NCBI GenBank assembly: GCA_963989385.1
Contig: OZ022502.1
Span: 945,501-1,009,500 of the forward strand
DNA: 64,000 bases
Direction: 5' to 3'
Source of the DNA: Ctena decussata
Lineage: Eukaryota; Mollusca; Bivalvia; Lucinida; Lucinidae
The notes under the pieces were generated by a model. It was not told the origin of the DNA. It searched no databases and saw only the letters and a program-made list of their open reading frames with translations. Below, in pieces: positions 45,670-57,419 of this stretch; positions within the stretch are counted from its first letter, which is position 1, and each line of letters starts with the position of its first letter. The translations under genes were made by a program, and so were the position numbers.

Positions 45670-45860
45670 TGTTTTGATTAGGGTAGCTGACTGACCACCT
45701 GTTTGGGAAAGAGCTGCTCAATCGGTTTACCGTGCGTGTCTTTCGTGAACTTGTGTCAATTTTTCCTTGTGTGTGCTTCTATCCCTCTTGGTTTTGAGAG
45801 CGGGATGTGGGCTTTGATTGTATTAATTCCTGAGCATTGCCTATTTATTACTTTGCTGCA
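45670..45860 (-). repeat. R1-family body
   Basis: 'agggtagctgactgaccacc', 'gtttgggaaagagctgctca', 'cgtgcgtgtctttcgtgaac', 'ttttgagagcgggatgtggg', 'attaattcctgagcattgcc'. Very close to 48230-48410, so these are two copies of one subfamily. Confidence 0.75.
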
Positions 45861-46004
45861 TCCAAACCCTCTCCCTTAGTTTCTGAAATGGTTTAAATCA
45901 ACTAAATTGCCTTTCTCATAATAGAAGAATGAAAGTATTCAAAGTACAGACAACAGGAGCAAGGTATACAAAGACATTAAACATCTTTTTCTTATAAAAA
46001 ATAA

Positions 46005-46150
46005 AACAGAAAGTAAAGCGGGGAGTATAAAGGTGACCACATTGCTTGAGACTAAAGACAAACCGACAAACGAATAAGTAACTATGATGAATCCAACAGA
46101 AGAACCGCCTTGAAGCGGTAAGTTATAAATTATCGGCGTCTGCTACTGAG
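46005..46150 (+). repeat. R1-family internal part and tail
   Basis: 'aataaaacagaaagtaaagc' through 'gaaccgccttgaagcggtaa' and 'gttataaattatcggc'. The tail is degraded after the first palindrome. Confidence 0.6.
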
Positions 46151-46187
46151 ACCTCACCCGTTTTTCTTCTTTTTTTTTACATTTTTT

Positions 46188-46450
46188 TCTCGTTGTCTGG
46201 TTGTCTGTCATTGAAACCTCCAATCTGTTCTGAAATTTTCTCTCGATATCTGGCATTAAGATTTCCCGTTAGTTACTTCATAATTCTCTCGATGCCTGTC
46301 ATTTTGACCTCCCCTAGGTAACAATATCTTCTCTTGATGTCCGTTACCGAGACGTGCCTCGGTTTCTTTTTTTCTGGATATCTGCAATTGAACTGTGATT
46401 TCATTCTTCTCTCGATGTCCACCCTTGAGACAAACCCTCGGATACTTCAT
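46188..46450. repeat. Degenerate ~46-bp minisatellite
   Basis: Phrase 'ttctctcgatgtctgtcatt' and variants start at about 46188, 46241, 46287, 46332, 46373 and 46410 (spacings 53, 46, 45, 41, 37), each followed by a 'gacctccc' type word. It directly follows an R1 tail and may have grown from the pyrimidine-rich end of that copy. Confidence 0.75.
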
Positions 46451-47940
46451 CCATATTCTGATATAATGTACTTGATAAACTTATTTACTCGTTAATCTGA
46501 GCAGGATGATCATATAGAATTATGAAAAATTTTGAGAAGATTACAATAAAAATCATAAATGAGTACCTTTTAGAGCAATAAAAACAGTTATTAGAAGGAA
46601 GGTGGGTCAGCAGACCTTTAACAATCCCATTGAACTTATTAAACTAAATGTCATGCGTGGGGCGTGGAATATGATTTCAATATCATTTCCTGGGCTTTGC
46701 TATTTTCATATCTTTCCTAATAATTTGTTAGAAACAGATGTTTCTGAATGTGTTCTCTGCTCTGGAAGGAACTCTTTAAGATTTTAATTTTATTAATGAT
46801 ACAGCTGAGCAGAAGATTGCAATTCAGTGTGGGCGAAATATTCTAGACTTACCAATAATCTACAGAGTAAATTTGTCATGAAAGGCTAAAAATAAATATC
46901 TTTTGTCTTGTACTCATTGTAAAATATACAAAATAAATTAAAGTGTCGGCATGAATAGTGGATAGATCTTGCAGAATCTATACATAGTAGATGACAGATA
47001 CGCACTGTTTAGATGCGTAGATTGATATGAGGATTTAATGCTTGCAAACGCTTTAAAATAAAATTTTTCATGACACCTCTCAATGGAATATCGTCACGGC
47101 TGGTAATGTTATCTATCTACAGTCAACTGCACCTGTTCGTTAGGTAGAGCACATACGCTTAGCTGACATAACAGTTCAGATACGGTAGTATATTGTATGA
47201 GTATATTACCTCTAAAGCAATGGTAGAACACTGCACTTATGTAGTAGCTGCTGTAATAAAAGATACTCCCGGCGGGAACGGAAGATTGATAAAGATTAAA
47301 ACTGCGTCGTTGTAAAACAGCGTCCTAATTAGCCCAATGGGATGTCATGACATAATGACTACTTGCCTCGACATGACTTTATCAGTGTGTGACTGCTGGT
47401 ATGAACTTCATATTTATATCATTCGAATACATATTAACCTGAAAAAGTTTCTTACATAATAGAATAAGCTTGTTATTTAATAAATCAGTGTCAGGTTATG
47501 TCATTTATTACAGATATGACAGATAATGTACAAGGGGTTTTAGAGTACATTTTGTCTCAGAATTAATCAGGTTCCGAAAAAAGAATGACTAGGATTTAAA
47601 TTTATCGATCTCTTTATCCGTATACGTGCTGTGCAATTGCGTACCATGCTATACAAACAGAGGAAATGCTGATAGGGCTGAATGTAATGTAGCTTATTCT
47701 ACATTTTAGTAACCATAACAAAAGCAATGACCATTTACGGTACCGTGTCAAATCATTTTTCAATGTTAATTTAAATATATAAAGACAACGTAACAATTCG
47801 ACCCAACAGGATCCTCTCTAAAACCAAAGACACCCTACAATTTGTATAAATGCATCAACTTCCTCGACAACCTGGCTGGTGTTATTGAATATTCGCACAC
47901 GGACCGATCACCTAACTAAATGTTTCAACCAATAGCAGAA
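46451..47940. other. No supported gene
   Basis: Contains an R5 fragment at 46750-46795 ('tctctgctctggaaggaact'). Otherwise unassigned. Confidence 0.4.
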
Positions 47941-47944
47941 GCTA

Positions 47945-48430
47945 CGAAAGATGGTTTGGGTCCCGTAAAACTATGTTTCAAACTACTGGAGAATCAGAGG
48001 GCGGGGTTTGGGACCAGTAAAACATGTTTAAACCCCGCCCAGTAATCTTTTGCTGACCGCTCCAAGGCGGTACTTCTGTTGTGGTTCCTTGGTGTTACAT
48101 TGTGCTATGTCCGCTTGTCTGTTTTCTCTGGCGGTTTGGTCACCTGTTTTGCTACCCAATCTGCCTTTTGTTTTGTTTTGTAACTTGAAAATAATAAAGA
48201 TTAAAATAGATGTTGATGCTTTTTTTGATTAGGGTAGCTTATGACCACCTGTTGGGGAAAGAGCTGCTCATTCGGTTTACATTGCGTGTCTTTCTTGAAC
48301 TTGTGTCAGATTTTCCGTGTGTGTGTGTGTGTGTGCTATTTTCCCTATTGATTTTGAGAGCGGGACGTGGAATTTGATTGTATTAATTCCTGATCATTGC
48401 CTATCTTTTTACTTTTTGGTACATCTATTG
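47945..48430 (-). repeat. R1-family repeat, full copy with GT run
   Basis: The reverse-oriented tail appears twice at its left side ('gggtcccgtaaaac' near 47957 and 'gggaccagtaaaacatgttt' near 48011), then 'gctgaccgctccaaggcggt', a body with a (GT)n run (48316-48336) and 'agagcgggacgtgg'. The doubled tail suggests one R1 copy inserted at the end of another. Confidence 0.78.
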
Positions 48431-48479
48431 TGACGTCTTACTGTCAGCTGCTCCTGCTGTCCATGTCGGTGTTTCTGTT

Positions 48480-48640
48480 CACCTCTTGCGTCAGTGATGT
48501 TTTAGAACAGCTGAATAACCACCTGTCTGATTAAGAGCTAATCATTCGGTTTACTGTGCATGCCTTTTGTGAACCGCTGTATATTTATGTATATAATTCT
48601 ATCCCTATTAGTTTTGAGGGCAGGTATGGGATCTGAATGT
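48480..48640 (-). repeat. R1-family body fragment
   Basis: 'gctgaataaccacctgtctg', 'tcggtttactgtgcatgcct', 'tagttttgagggcagg'. Diverged from the 48230 copy, and ends where the M2 half-copy starts. Confidence 0.6.
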
Positions 48641-48650
48641 GTTTTATACT

Positions 48651-48755
48651 GGAGCCGTATTTATAAAACGCCTTAAGTCGTATGCTGTTGCTTAGGCGAC
48701 ATTTCTATGAAGGAGATCCCCTACAACTATGAAATTTGCTCTGGAGGAACAGTCT
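48651..48755. mobile_element. Palindromic MITE M2, half copy
   Basis: Left half only: 'ggagccgtatttataaaacg', 'ccttaagtcgtatgctgttg', 'ggagatcccctacaactatg', 'ctctggaggaacagtctg', and then unrelated sequence exactly where the palindrome centre lies in 20607-20826. Loss of one arm at the centre fits hairpin-processing deletion. Confidence 0.8.
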
Positions 48756-49695
48756 GAAAAAGAGTCCAAACTGACTCCAAAAGGACCAGAAAATGTATAT
48801 AACTGTACAATGATGGAGTAAGGGGAAAGATTCGTCGAATGTCACTTAACACCAACCAGAGTGAATATCAAATAACATCAAATAAATGCTGAAGGAAGAC
48901 CTTTTGATAGCTAGGAACGCGTCAGAGAAACAGACAAAAACCTACTCCGTTTTGTCAAAGACAGAGTGACCTAGATTAAATAAACAAAACATAAATAAAT
49001 GACTATAAAATGTGTTCTGTAAATTGTTTTGCCTGCTGGCAATAGCAAAACAAAATATGAGAAATCGACTGCATGCAAAAGCAAACACTATATCTGTCTG
49101 GAACGCGACAACCCTAAAAGAAACAAATTAATCTAATTCATTAATGTTGGTGCAGACAACAACAATTTATTGCTTCTGTCAATCTAAGATATTACTATAT
49201 AAACGCACCTACGAAAGATCCCGCCTCTCAATATTTCATCTTGCAACTATTCTGACACAGGAACATGAGCATCTATAAAATACTTAATCAAACAGTATGC
49301 GCGTTACCGTATTCAGTACGTAAAATGCATTATAAAGGCAGATGAAAATAACAGGTTAGGTCAAACTTACAAAACACAACTTACCAACAACAGCGAAAGA
49401 AGAAGACTTATTAGAGACAACCTTGCGTTAGCAAAGATACTGAGATAAGATTATCCGGAAGCAAGGAACGCATCAGATATAGAAATAGAGACTCAATTGA
49501 GTCTGGTCATTTTCAGTAATATAATGGTGCAGCACTTAATACAACAAAAAAGAACAACCAGTCAGTAGTAATATAGTAGTATATTTGGTCTGATTCAGCT
49601 TTTAATTCCACGAGTGAATTTACAATATCGCTGATTGTATTGTCACCAGGGCTAACCTAATATGCAAAAGTGACTGTCGATAGGCGATGATTAGG
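48756..49695. other. No supported feature
   Basis: Two weakly similar stretches (48890-48960 and 49440-49510) share 'aggaacgc(g/a)tcaga.a.a'. No gene seen. Confidence 0.35.
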
Positions 49696-49714
49696 TACTA
49701 ATAGAAAGACCTCC

Positions 49715-49850
49715 AACATATCGCCCTCAAAACAAAAGGGAAAGAAGTACATACATAAATTGACAGCAGTTCCCGAAAAGCACGCACGGTAAACTGAATG
49801 TACAGCTCTATCCCAGCTCTAGATGATCATTCAGCTACTTAAAAAACTCC
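49715..49850 (+). repeat. R1-family body fragment
   Basis: 'tcgccctcaaaacaaaaggg', 'gaaaagcacgcacggtaaac', 'gctctagatgatcattcagc'. Same part as 515-700. Confidence 0.6.
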
Positions 49851-49883
49851 ATTTTTGGATGGTGACGTTCCCCATCTTTCCTA

Positions 49884-50125
49884 CTACGGGCTTTAATTTC
49901 TCAACTTATTCGGTTTGCTAGGTTGTCTAGCCATGCGACTGACTTTAATGCCCGTAATAGAATTTTAACTGCTAAGATTCTCCTAAAGGGCTACCATATG
50001 CTTCGAAAATCGTTTTCAAAATTCAGCAACCGGCACTATGAATCGGTTTTTAAGTTCAAGGTCGACTTAAAATCTTTTGCAACAAACCCGATCGGGACCA
50101 GGGTGTTACTTGATTCACCTGTTTG
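49884..50125 (+). pseudogene. Fragment of reverse-transcriptase-associated ORF, copy 2
   Basis: An open stretch of about 75 codons: 'ISQLIRFARLSSHATDFNAR', then 'ILTAKILLKGYHMLRKSFSK' and 'NRHYESVFKFKVDLKSF'. I recall near-identical peptides at the C-terminal side of RT-bearing mobile-element proteins in bivalves and other marine invertebrates. The frame runs out before the expected end of that domain, so the copy is truncated. It is adjacent to an R1 fragment; no RT core is present. Confidence 0.6.
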
Positions 50126-50904
50126 AAGTATGCCTTTTACTCTGGACAGGCAGTTCTAATCAATATCAGAGAACAGCTGTGCAGAAGCTGTTCTGAGTAC
50201 ACCATTGTCCGAGGGAGATGGCTAGTTCGAAGTAGAGTAGTCACGTGATCTAACCAATTCGGCTGACTATGAAATTGCTGCTCAGTTGTTGTTATTTTTT
50301 TTCTACATCATATTTTGGATCATTTCTGATAAATTTTAAGATCAAAAGCAACTGATATCATATTCATTGAAATATTATGCAAGCTACTGTAATATCTATG
50401 AACGTTATTTTTATCAAATGAACAACGAAACGTCAGTTGACTTAAACGAGAGTCTTCTGGAGTACTCTGAACACAAAAATCAATTGTATCCGAGAACTCC
50501 ATCATGATGACAATTGAATAAAGCCAATATTCTGGAGTAGCCGGAGTATTCTGAATTTGCTGAATCACATATGACCCAGAATTTTATGGTGACTTAGTCT
50601 TTAAATTAAAAAAATATGTAAGACAGTCTGCATTTTCTGATCAGTTCAAAATTTTTTCATACGTTCCAAACCTTTTGGATAAAACATAAATGTAATGCTG
50701 CAATCTGTTTTCCCTATTTAATTACTCGCTGGTTGGATGGGCATCAGACTCAGTGATGAGCCCGGCATAAAGCTATTTACTTTAGTTGGGTGGGGTCGGA
50801 GCTTGCCTTCTCTGTTGCTTAGTTATTCCGGGATTCCGAACAAACTCAAGATTATCAATAAATCTAAACAAACATAACACATGAAATGTTATACCAAGTT
50901 GAGT

Positions 50905-50970
50905 TGCGATAGGGATTGAACCGATGCTAGAGAGTGTTAGCAGTATTACAGATATGCATTTCATTACTGG
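50905..50970 (-). repeat. SINE-like head with B box
   Basis: The minus strand holds GGTTCAATCCC, an exact pol III B box, preceded by 'ctaacactctctagcatc'. The A box is not clear. Surrounding sequence (50700-50900) may be the SINE body. Confidence 0.4.
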
Positions 50971-52883
50971 ACGTAAGGTGCTTCAGTTGAACCGAGTCTG
51001 GTATTAATCGTCCTTGACATTTTCTCAGGTGATAAGAATCTATCTTTTCAGGCTTACATATAAGCTTGATCTATGTCATGTTAAGTTTTACATTTGCCCG
51101 TGTAAAGGGAATTTACTTAATATTTGTCTATGATTCTCGCAAACAGCCATTTGACTTCTGAAATGAAGATTCCATCTTGTATCGCTGTTCTTAACTCATG
51201 GATCCTCAAATAAGACACAAAGAATACATGACAGACATACAGGGGCTTACAAAATGATCAATTGATCAGCATAAGGGGATTCAGCGCAAATGTAAATCGA
51301 TATGATCTATAAATGCTTCCCGAGATATACTGCAGAGACATAATGAAGGTCTCAAATAAAATTATGGCACTTTAAAGTGCAATTTAATTATATTCAACGG
51401 TTTAATCAACTGAAAGTAATAAATATAATCGGTAAAATAATATCTTTTCAGAAAAATAATAGCTAGGAGGTGCAGTCTGAGTGGTTTGTCTGATTGAATA
51501 AGTCTTATATGCATTAAGTCGTTCAGTACGTCCTTACTGCAAGTAAAATTCTTTTAACGAGACTTGGTTAAAGTGTATATAAAACACTAGAGATATATTA
51601 TTGTAAAAGTGGAAACTAAAACACAAAGAACACATACAAAAACATAACTATGCCACAAAATGCACAATGCGATCTGTAAAGTGTCTGACCAGCGTGCACA
51701 ACTGTGCATTTCAACAGTTTTTGATATTCGATACGACAGGGAAATTAGCTGGTGGAAAATAAAGTTCTAGCTCAGTTGCATATACGGCAAAACTAAAGTG
51801 CGTCTGTGCTACTGAGATTTTGCTATAATTCACAAATGCCTAAAAATGCAATAAGTGTCATTTACACCCTTAATCGTGTGTGCTCTTAATATAGCTGTTA
51901 TACAAAGTTGAAGATGTAGTTTTGGTTTTTATTCTATATTTACATATTTTAAATTTCAGGTTTATGCCATACTTGTTAGTTCTTCAAAGTCAAAAGAAGA
52001 AGAATCTATATAAAGTATCAACTTTGTCAGATATTGTTGCTCTTGGCACTATTTCTGTATTAAATTCTGTTTCCGATTACAATCACTGTAGCCATAAGTG
52101 TTCTAGATATCATTGTAGCAAAACGGAATGCAGTGCGTGGCAAATAAAGTAAGCGTTTCACTTTGCTGTGGTGCCGTGGATGAAACAGGGGATTTCATTG
52201 TATTATTCAGATCCTAACATTTTACCATTTACATAGCAAAACATCATATTTCCGATATTATTTTCGTTCATTTGTCCGAAAAGTATACAGGTTAACTTAT
52301 TATTTGTTGTACAACGTAATAGCCAGCAGCTTTTGTGAGTGGCAATATTTTGACTGGAAAAGAATATATATGATTTTTTAAATGCCTAAAATATATGATC
52401 CTGAGATAAAAACGTTGGGTGTACCATTCTTAAAGAAAATACTTAGAGCATTAAAAACGCAAATTTTACATGTAGTTTTTTTTTCTGAAAAAACTTCTTG
52501 AACTTCTTCGAAAAACACTTGAAGCTCATTTGGTGTACCATCATATTTGCGTTCATCATAGAGAATGACTTCCCCTAATTTCACAAACCAAATCGTGGTA
52601 TTCAGACCTGGCTTTATCGCATACGCTGATTTGCTTTAGTCATCAAATGCTGTTGATTTTTTTCTTTTCTGGACAAGTCATTTGCTTTCGTCATTGCAAT
52701 GTATGAGGATTATTCAGACAACCAAACTCCCCGTTTCTTCTTTACGACATGTATTTGTGGTATCCAATAGTAAAGGCGGAGACAGTCATTTTAGCATAGT
52801 GATGAGACATGTATAAGGTGGCAGAAAGACAGTGTGACCTTACTTACGTATATTTTGAATTCTTTACAATCTACTTCTTTAAT
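50971..52883. other. No supported gene
   Basis: A minus-strand frame at 52378-52584 reads 'GEVILYDERKYDGTPNELQV' and 'FFEEVQEVF', which has a coding-like composition and an acceptor-like 'tttgtgaaattag' just upstream. No family is recognised. Listed as a weak exon possibility only. Confidence 0.25.
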
Positions 52884-53015
52884 ATGATTAACGCCAAAAT
52901 TGCACTTGTATTTATCGCGGCGGGTTTGTCTTCCTCTTTGTCCATATCTGTGTATCTAAAATATTACGGAATTGTCAATGTTAAAATGACTTACGAGTTC
53001 GGACTTATGACTTGG
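52884..53015 (+). CDS. Possible first coding exon, signal or transmembrane segment
   Basis: ATG at 52884 opens 'MINAKIALVFIAAGLSSSLS', a basic residue followed by a ~20-residue hydrophobic segment, and then 'KYYGIVNVKMTYEFGLMTW' before a donor-like G|GTACG at 53016. The layout would fit the start of a secreted or four-transmembrane (claudin/PMP22-like) protein, but the similarity is only general. No downstream exon is found before element D begins at 53218. Confidence 0.25.
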
Positions 53016-53217
53016 GTACGTTGACCACTTTCATTTAAACGTGCTCGTTTTTCAAAATGTCTCGATAATCATGATGAGGATTGGTTTAAGGTCTAAGCAC
53101 CTCCCATTGTTATTTACATACTAACCTTACCAAGGCGGAACGGATCGTCTGTTCTAGTTTACTGGTGCTATGGTTTTTACGAAAGATTTGGTTTGTTTGT
53201 TTTGTCTATATGTTTTT

Positions 53218-55160
53218 AGCTCACCTGAGATAGCAGCTCCGAGGGAGCTTATAGGATGGGAAGACTCCGTCGTCCGTCGTCGTCCGTCCGTCGTCCGTCC
53301 ACAATTTCAAACGACTTCTCCTCTGAAACCACTGGGCCAATCGTAACCAAATTTCATATTTGACCTCCAGAGGAAGGGGAAACGAAATGTTGTTCAAACG
53401 GTCCTGGTCACATGACCAACATGGCCGCCATGCTAATATATGGTAAAAACTTTAAAAAATCTTCTTCTCCAGAACAACTAGGCCAATGGCCTTGAAACTT
53501 GGTATGTAGCATCGGGTACGCAAGTACTAACAAGATTGTTCAAATAATGACGTAAGGTTGACCTTGACCTTTTTACAGTAAGGTCAAATTTGATTCTTTG
53601 TGCTTTTATATGGCAAAATGCTACAACATAAGATATCTTGAAAACTGTTGAAAATTTTGGGCTAAAAATCAGTATCTACAGTCACCTTAATGAGTACATG
53701 AAGCTTTATGAGTACAGGAGGTCAAGGTCTTTCTTTGACCTTTGACCCTGAACTCTCATATTTTGAACATTTCAAACAGTTTCCTCAAAAGCCACAGAGC
53801 CAATTGAAACCAAATTTCATATAGAGCCTCCAGGGGTAAAGAGAACAGAAATTTATTCATACGGTCCAGTTTACATGACCAATATGGCTGCAAAACCCAT
53901 ATATGGTAAAAAAAACTTTAAAAATCTTCTTCTTTTGAAACAATTGAATTGTCTTGAAACTTAGTATGTAGCATTTGGTACTTTAATTCTATCAAGAGTG
54001 TTCAAAATGATGACCTTGGATTGACCTTGACCTTTTTAAGGCAAAATCAAATATCGGAAAATGTAGAACATAAGATCTCATTGAAAGTTTTGAAGATTTA
54101 GGCCTAAAATCGGTAAATACAGTCAATTTAATAAGTACATCAAGATCCATGACTATAAGAGGTCAAGGTCTTTCTTTGACCTTTGACCCTGAATTATCAT
54201 AGTTTAACAATTTCAAATTTCTTAAAAGCCACTGAGCCAACTGTAACCAAATACCATATTGAGCCTTTAGGGGTTGAGGAAATGAAAATTTCTTCAAATG
54301 GTCTGGGTCACATGACCAACATGGCCGCCGTGCCCATATATGGTAAAAAACCCTTTGAAAATCTTCTTCTCCTGAACCAATTGACAGATGGCCTTGAAAC
54401 TTGTTATGTAGCATTGGGTACTCCAGTACTATCAAGATTATTCAAATTATGACATTGGGTTGACCTTGACCTTTTTTACGGCAAGGTCAAATATGGGATA
54501 AATATTAAAACATAATATTTCAGGGGAAGGTTTGAAGATTTTGGCCTAAAATTGGTATATACAGTCGTCTTAATGAGGTCATGAATAATTATGAGTACAA
54601 GAGATCAAGGTCATTCTTTGACCTTTGACCTAGATCTCTCATATTTTGATATTTTTAAACATTTCCTCAAAACCTAATAGGTCAATTGTAAACACATTTC
54701 ATATTGAGCCTCCAGGGTTGATTGGACAAAAATTTGTTCAAGCGGTCTAGGTCACATGATCAACATGGCCACCATACCCATTTGTGGTGTAAACATTTAA
54801 TATTTTTCTTCTCCAGAACCAATATACCTATGGCCTTGAAACTTGGTAAGTAGCATGGAGTACTAGAGTACTACCAAGACTGTTCAAATGATGACCATGG
54901 GTTTACCTTGACCTTTTTTGCGGCATCGTAGTATACGGGAAAATGCTAGAACATAAGATTTCATGGAAAGTTTTGAAGAATTTGGCCTAAAAAGGTATAT
55001 ATTGTTGTCTTAATGAGTACGTGAAGATTTGTAAGTACAAGAGGTCATGGTCAGTCTTTACCTTTTGACCCAAGACTCATATTTCGACAATTTCAGACAT
55101 AAGAAAAAGCCACTTTGCCAATTGCTCTGGTGAGCGATACAGGGCATCATGGCCCTCTTG
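53218..55160 (+). mobile_element. Helentron/HINE-like element D with ~440-bp repeats
   Basis: Starts AGCTCACCTGAG after a T-run, with a hairpin (AGCTCC...GGGAGCT) and a GTC-rich microsatellite (53268-53300). The partner inverted repeat CTCTGGTGAGC is at 55125-55135, followed by a hairpin AGGGC-atcatg-GCCCT and a terminal TCTTG before another T-run. That is the asymmetric arrangement seen also in A, B and C. No helicase or Rep is encoded. The terminal 'ggccctcttg' word is, from memory, very common in bivalve genomes. Confidence 0.8.
53300..55110 (+). repeat. ~440-bp tandem repeats in element D
   Basis: Marker 'catgaccaacatggccgcc' and variants at 53411, 53874, 54311 and 54755 (spacings 463, 437, 444). 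Each unit has 'ccttgaaacttggtatgtag', 'gttgaccttgacctttt', 'aggtcaaggtctttctttga' and 'cctttgaccctgaa'. Four units plus a partial fifth. Units are clearly diverged, unlike the array in element C. Confidence 0.85.
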
Positions 55161-55539
55161 TTTTTATTCTGGTCTGATTGTTTTATAATGGAAAATAAGT
55201 AAATGTAGATGTTTTGGGGGTCTTATATATTTATGTTTGGTTAATGTTAGCTTTACGGCCACCTACCTGGAGTAGAACTGTTCTGATTGTCATCCGCTCG
55301 TATTGTCTAACTTTCTGTAACGTTTCTCAATCCTACTACTTCCCATTGGTTCCACCTATGTGCCCTGTTTATTACCCATGTTACACTATATTGGAACTGA
55401 GCTGCTTCGTATTGTAGATTGTATTTTTCAGTTTGTCTTAGTTTGGTAGCCTCATTTGGGCGGTATTTTGCGAAATCGTCTAGCTTGCGTATCTTCATTC
55501 AATGTACATATTGTATAATACAAAGTGTCGGTAGAATAT

Positions 55540-55612
55540 ATCAGCAGTCAGGGTTCGATATCCGATCTTACAAGTGTTGACATTCGCTCTATCCACTCGA
55601 CAGATAGACAAT
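55540..55612 (-). repeat. tRNA-like SINE head
   Basis: The minus strand reads a 'tgtcgagtggatagagcg' A-box region and a 'ggatatcgaaccc' B-box region about 35 bases apart. The distance fits a tRNA-derived SINE promoter. The body would run towards lower coordinates and is not recognised. Confidence 0.45.
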
Positions 55613-55914
55613 AATTACATTCAAGCAGAAGCCCAATTAACACTTGTAATTCTATTCTCATCACGGCTAGTGCCAGAAAATATATAATACGAATTGATTG
55701 ATTGAAATCTAAGACTGATTGATATAGCACTTGTTAACATTGTTATGTCCAACATCATCAATCAACCCTGTAACAGATTTCCGGTCTCTCAGCAGCAGGT
55801 AACATACACGGTTTTATTTCATTTTCGTTCAATATTCGGGCTGTTTCATTATGTAGCCTTTTTAGCACTCATGGCAAACTAAGAAATAACAACATAAACA
55901 TTTAGGTCTTCGGC

Positions 55915-56080
55915 CTCAGTAGTTTTAAGTCTGACAGGAGTTGTTATCGTGCTGACGAGTGCTAATCTTGTTTCATCCAAGGATTTAATCCTGATTTACA
56001 TGTTGGCTGTTTGGATCCATTGATGGGTTAAAAGTCCATTACACAGATCGAATAAGTTGTAGGTATGTTTATGCACCGCA
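55915..56080 (+). repeat. SINE-like repeat, copy 2 (3' part)
   Basis: Matches 44170-44330: 'gagtgctaatcttgtttcat', 'gatccattgatgggttaaaa', 'cagatcgaataag'. The tRNA-like head is absent. Confidence 0.55.
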
Positions 56081-56139
56081 ACAGATTACAGGGTAAAGGT
56101 TATGGGCATGTAAACCTTATTTAATTCCGTCCCCTCCTC

Positions 56140-56275
56140 ACAGGAATGGTTTATTGCTGAACGTTCCAAGGCTTTGCTTCTTTTGCGGTTTATTTCTGTA
56201 ACTGTCATCGTTTGTCATCTTCCATTAGTCTTCCATTCTCTGCTCTTGAAGGAACTTTTTAAGATTTTAATTTGA
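56140..56275 (-). repeat. R1 tail fragment followed by R5 fragment
   Basis: 'attgctgaacgttccaaggc' is a reverse R1 tail. 'tctctgctcttgaaggaact' at 56235 is the R5 word. The two are about 60 bases apart, so R5 may be part of an R1 subfamily body. Confidence 0.5.
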
Positions 56276-56599
56276 CGTTTTGCACATTATTTATGATAGC
56301 CTCGCGTACATTTGCTTGGAAAGATCTGACCTCTTGGCTTTTCGCTTGCCCTGTTTGGCTTAATGAACTGTCTTTATCGTTTGGGGTTTGTTTAGTATGT
56401 GGAAACTCTGATCATTGCTTTCTCACATAATATACCTCTGATCTATTCTCGAGCTCTTTTTTTCTGTTCTGGTGCCTCCTCTTTGCGAACTATAATTGTT
56501 ATCCTGACAATATTTGACGATGAAAGAAAGTGGCCAAAGTACCCAAATCATAAGTCAGAACTTGTAAGTCATTTAAACTTTGACAATTCCGGAATATTC

Positions 56600-56705
56600 T
56601 AGATACACAGACACGGACCCCAAAGTAGAGGTGTGATCAGGATCTCGCGAGAAGTAAGCGTCACCTGCTTATTAGAATACACCCGCAATATCTATGTATC
56701 AGAGG
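56600..56705. repeat. Dispersed repeat R3, copy 2
   Basis: Counterpart of 880-1010 in the same orientation: 'cagacacggaccccaaagta', 'cgcgagaagtaagcgtcacc', 'atacacccg'. Confidence 0.5.
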
Positions 56706-56939
56706 AAAAGGTAAGTAAAAATGAAAGTCCGGTATTTGAAAGCCTATTTAAGCTTTTGCTGAGGCCATTAAATCGGAAATTAGTTTAGAAACAGCCACAA
56801 TGTAGGGATCAACGAGGCCATGGTGTCTTCCATAAAACGTTTTAAGTGTCGGCACAAGTTTCACTTTATGATTACCATGTGTCAACTGCGCAGAAGTTTT
56901 AGCACAGAAATGACAGAAATGCGGTCATTTATTATAGTT

Positions 56940-57230
56940 CCAGTGGTTCATTGCTGACCGTTCCAGGGCGGTGGTTCTGTTGTGGTTCTTTGTTGCCTGT
57001 TTTTGGTGTCAGAGTTTCTGTGATGTTTTGCCTTGTGTGTGTTGTTGTTGTTTTTGGTTCGGTTTGGGTTGCTGGGTGGCCGCCTTTTGGGAGCGGGCTG
57101 CTCACTCGGTTGGCCATATGTTCTCTGTGTCTTGATTATTTGTAATCTTGGTTGTTTCCAGCTGTGGTTTGGGGGCTGGGTTTGGGTTTTGATTGTTTCA
57201 GTTCCTGGTCTTTGCATACTTTTTACTCAT
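56940..57230 (-). repeat. R1-family repeat, subfamily 1
   Basis: The reverse complement matches 1335-1605 at about 85 percent by eye. Only the first tail palindrome ('gctgaccgttccagggcggt') is present at its left end; the AAACCGGTTT part is missing. Frames on both strands are open for 60-125 codons through G/T-rich sequence and are not proteins. Confidence 0.8.
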
Positions 57231-57419
57231 ATACCTTTCATCATAGCACTTGTGCATCTCCTTTTAGCGAAAAAGAATCAACTACGTAATAACGTAATTT
57301 TGCTTCTGAAATTAAAAAATACTATCATTTCTATAAGCCTAGTCTTGACCGATTTTGTTCATTCAGCTTTCTCAGACGGAGTTACCATGATGACGACTGA
57401 CTTGTTATAGCAGCATGAA

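Noticed and set aside
53110..53180. 'ccaaggcggaacgg...tactggtgct' as an R1 tail
   Set aside because: The words are partly present but out of the usual order and spacing; too weak to list.
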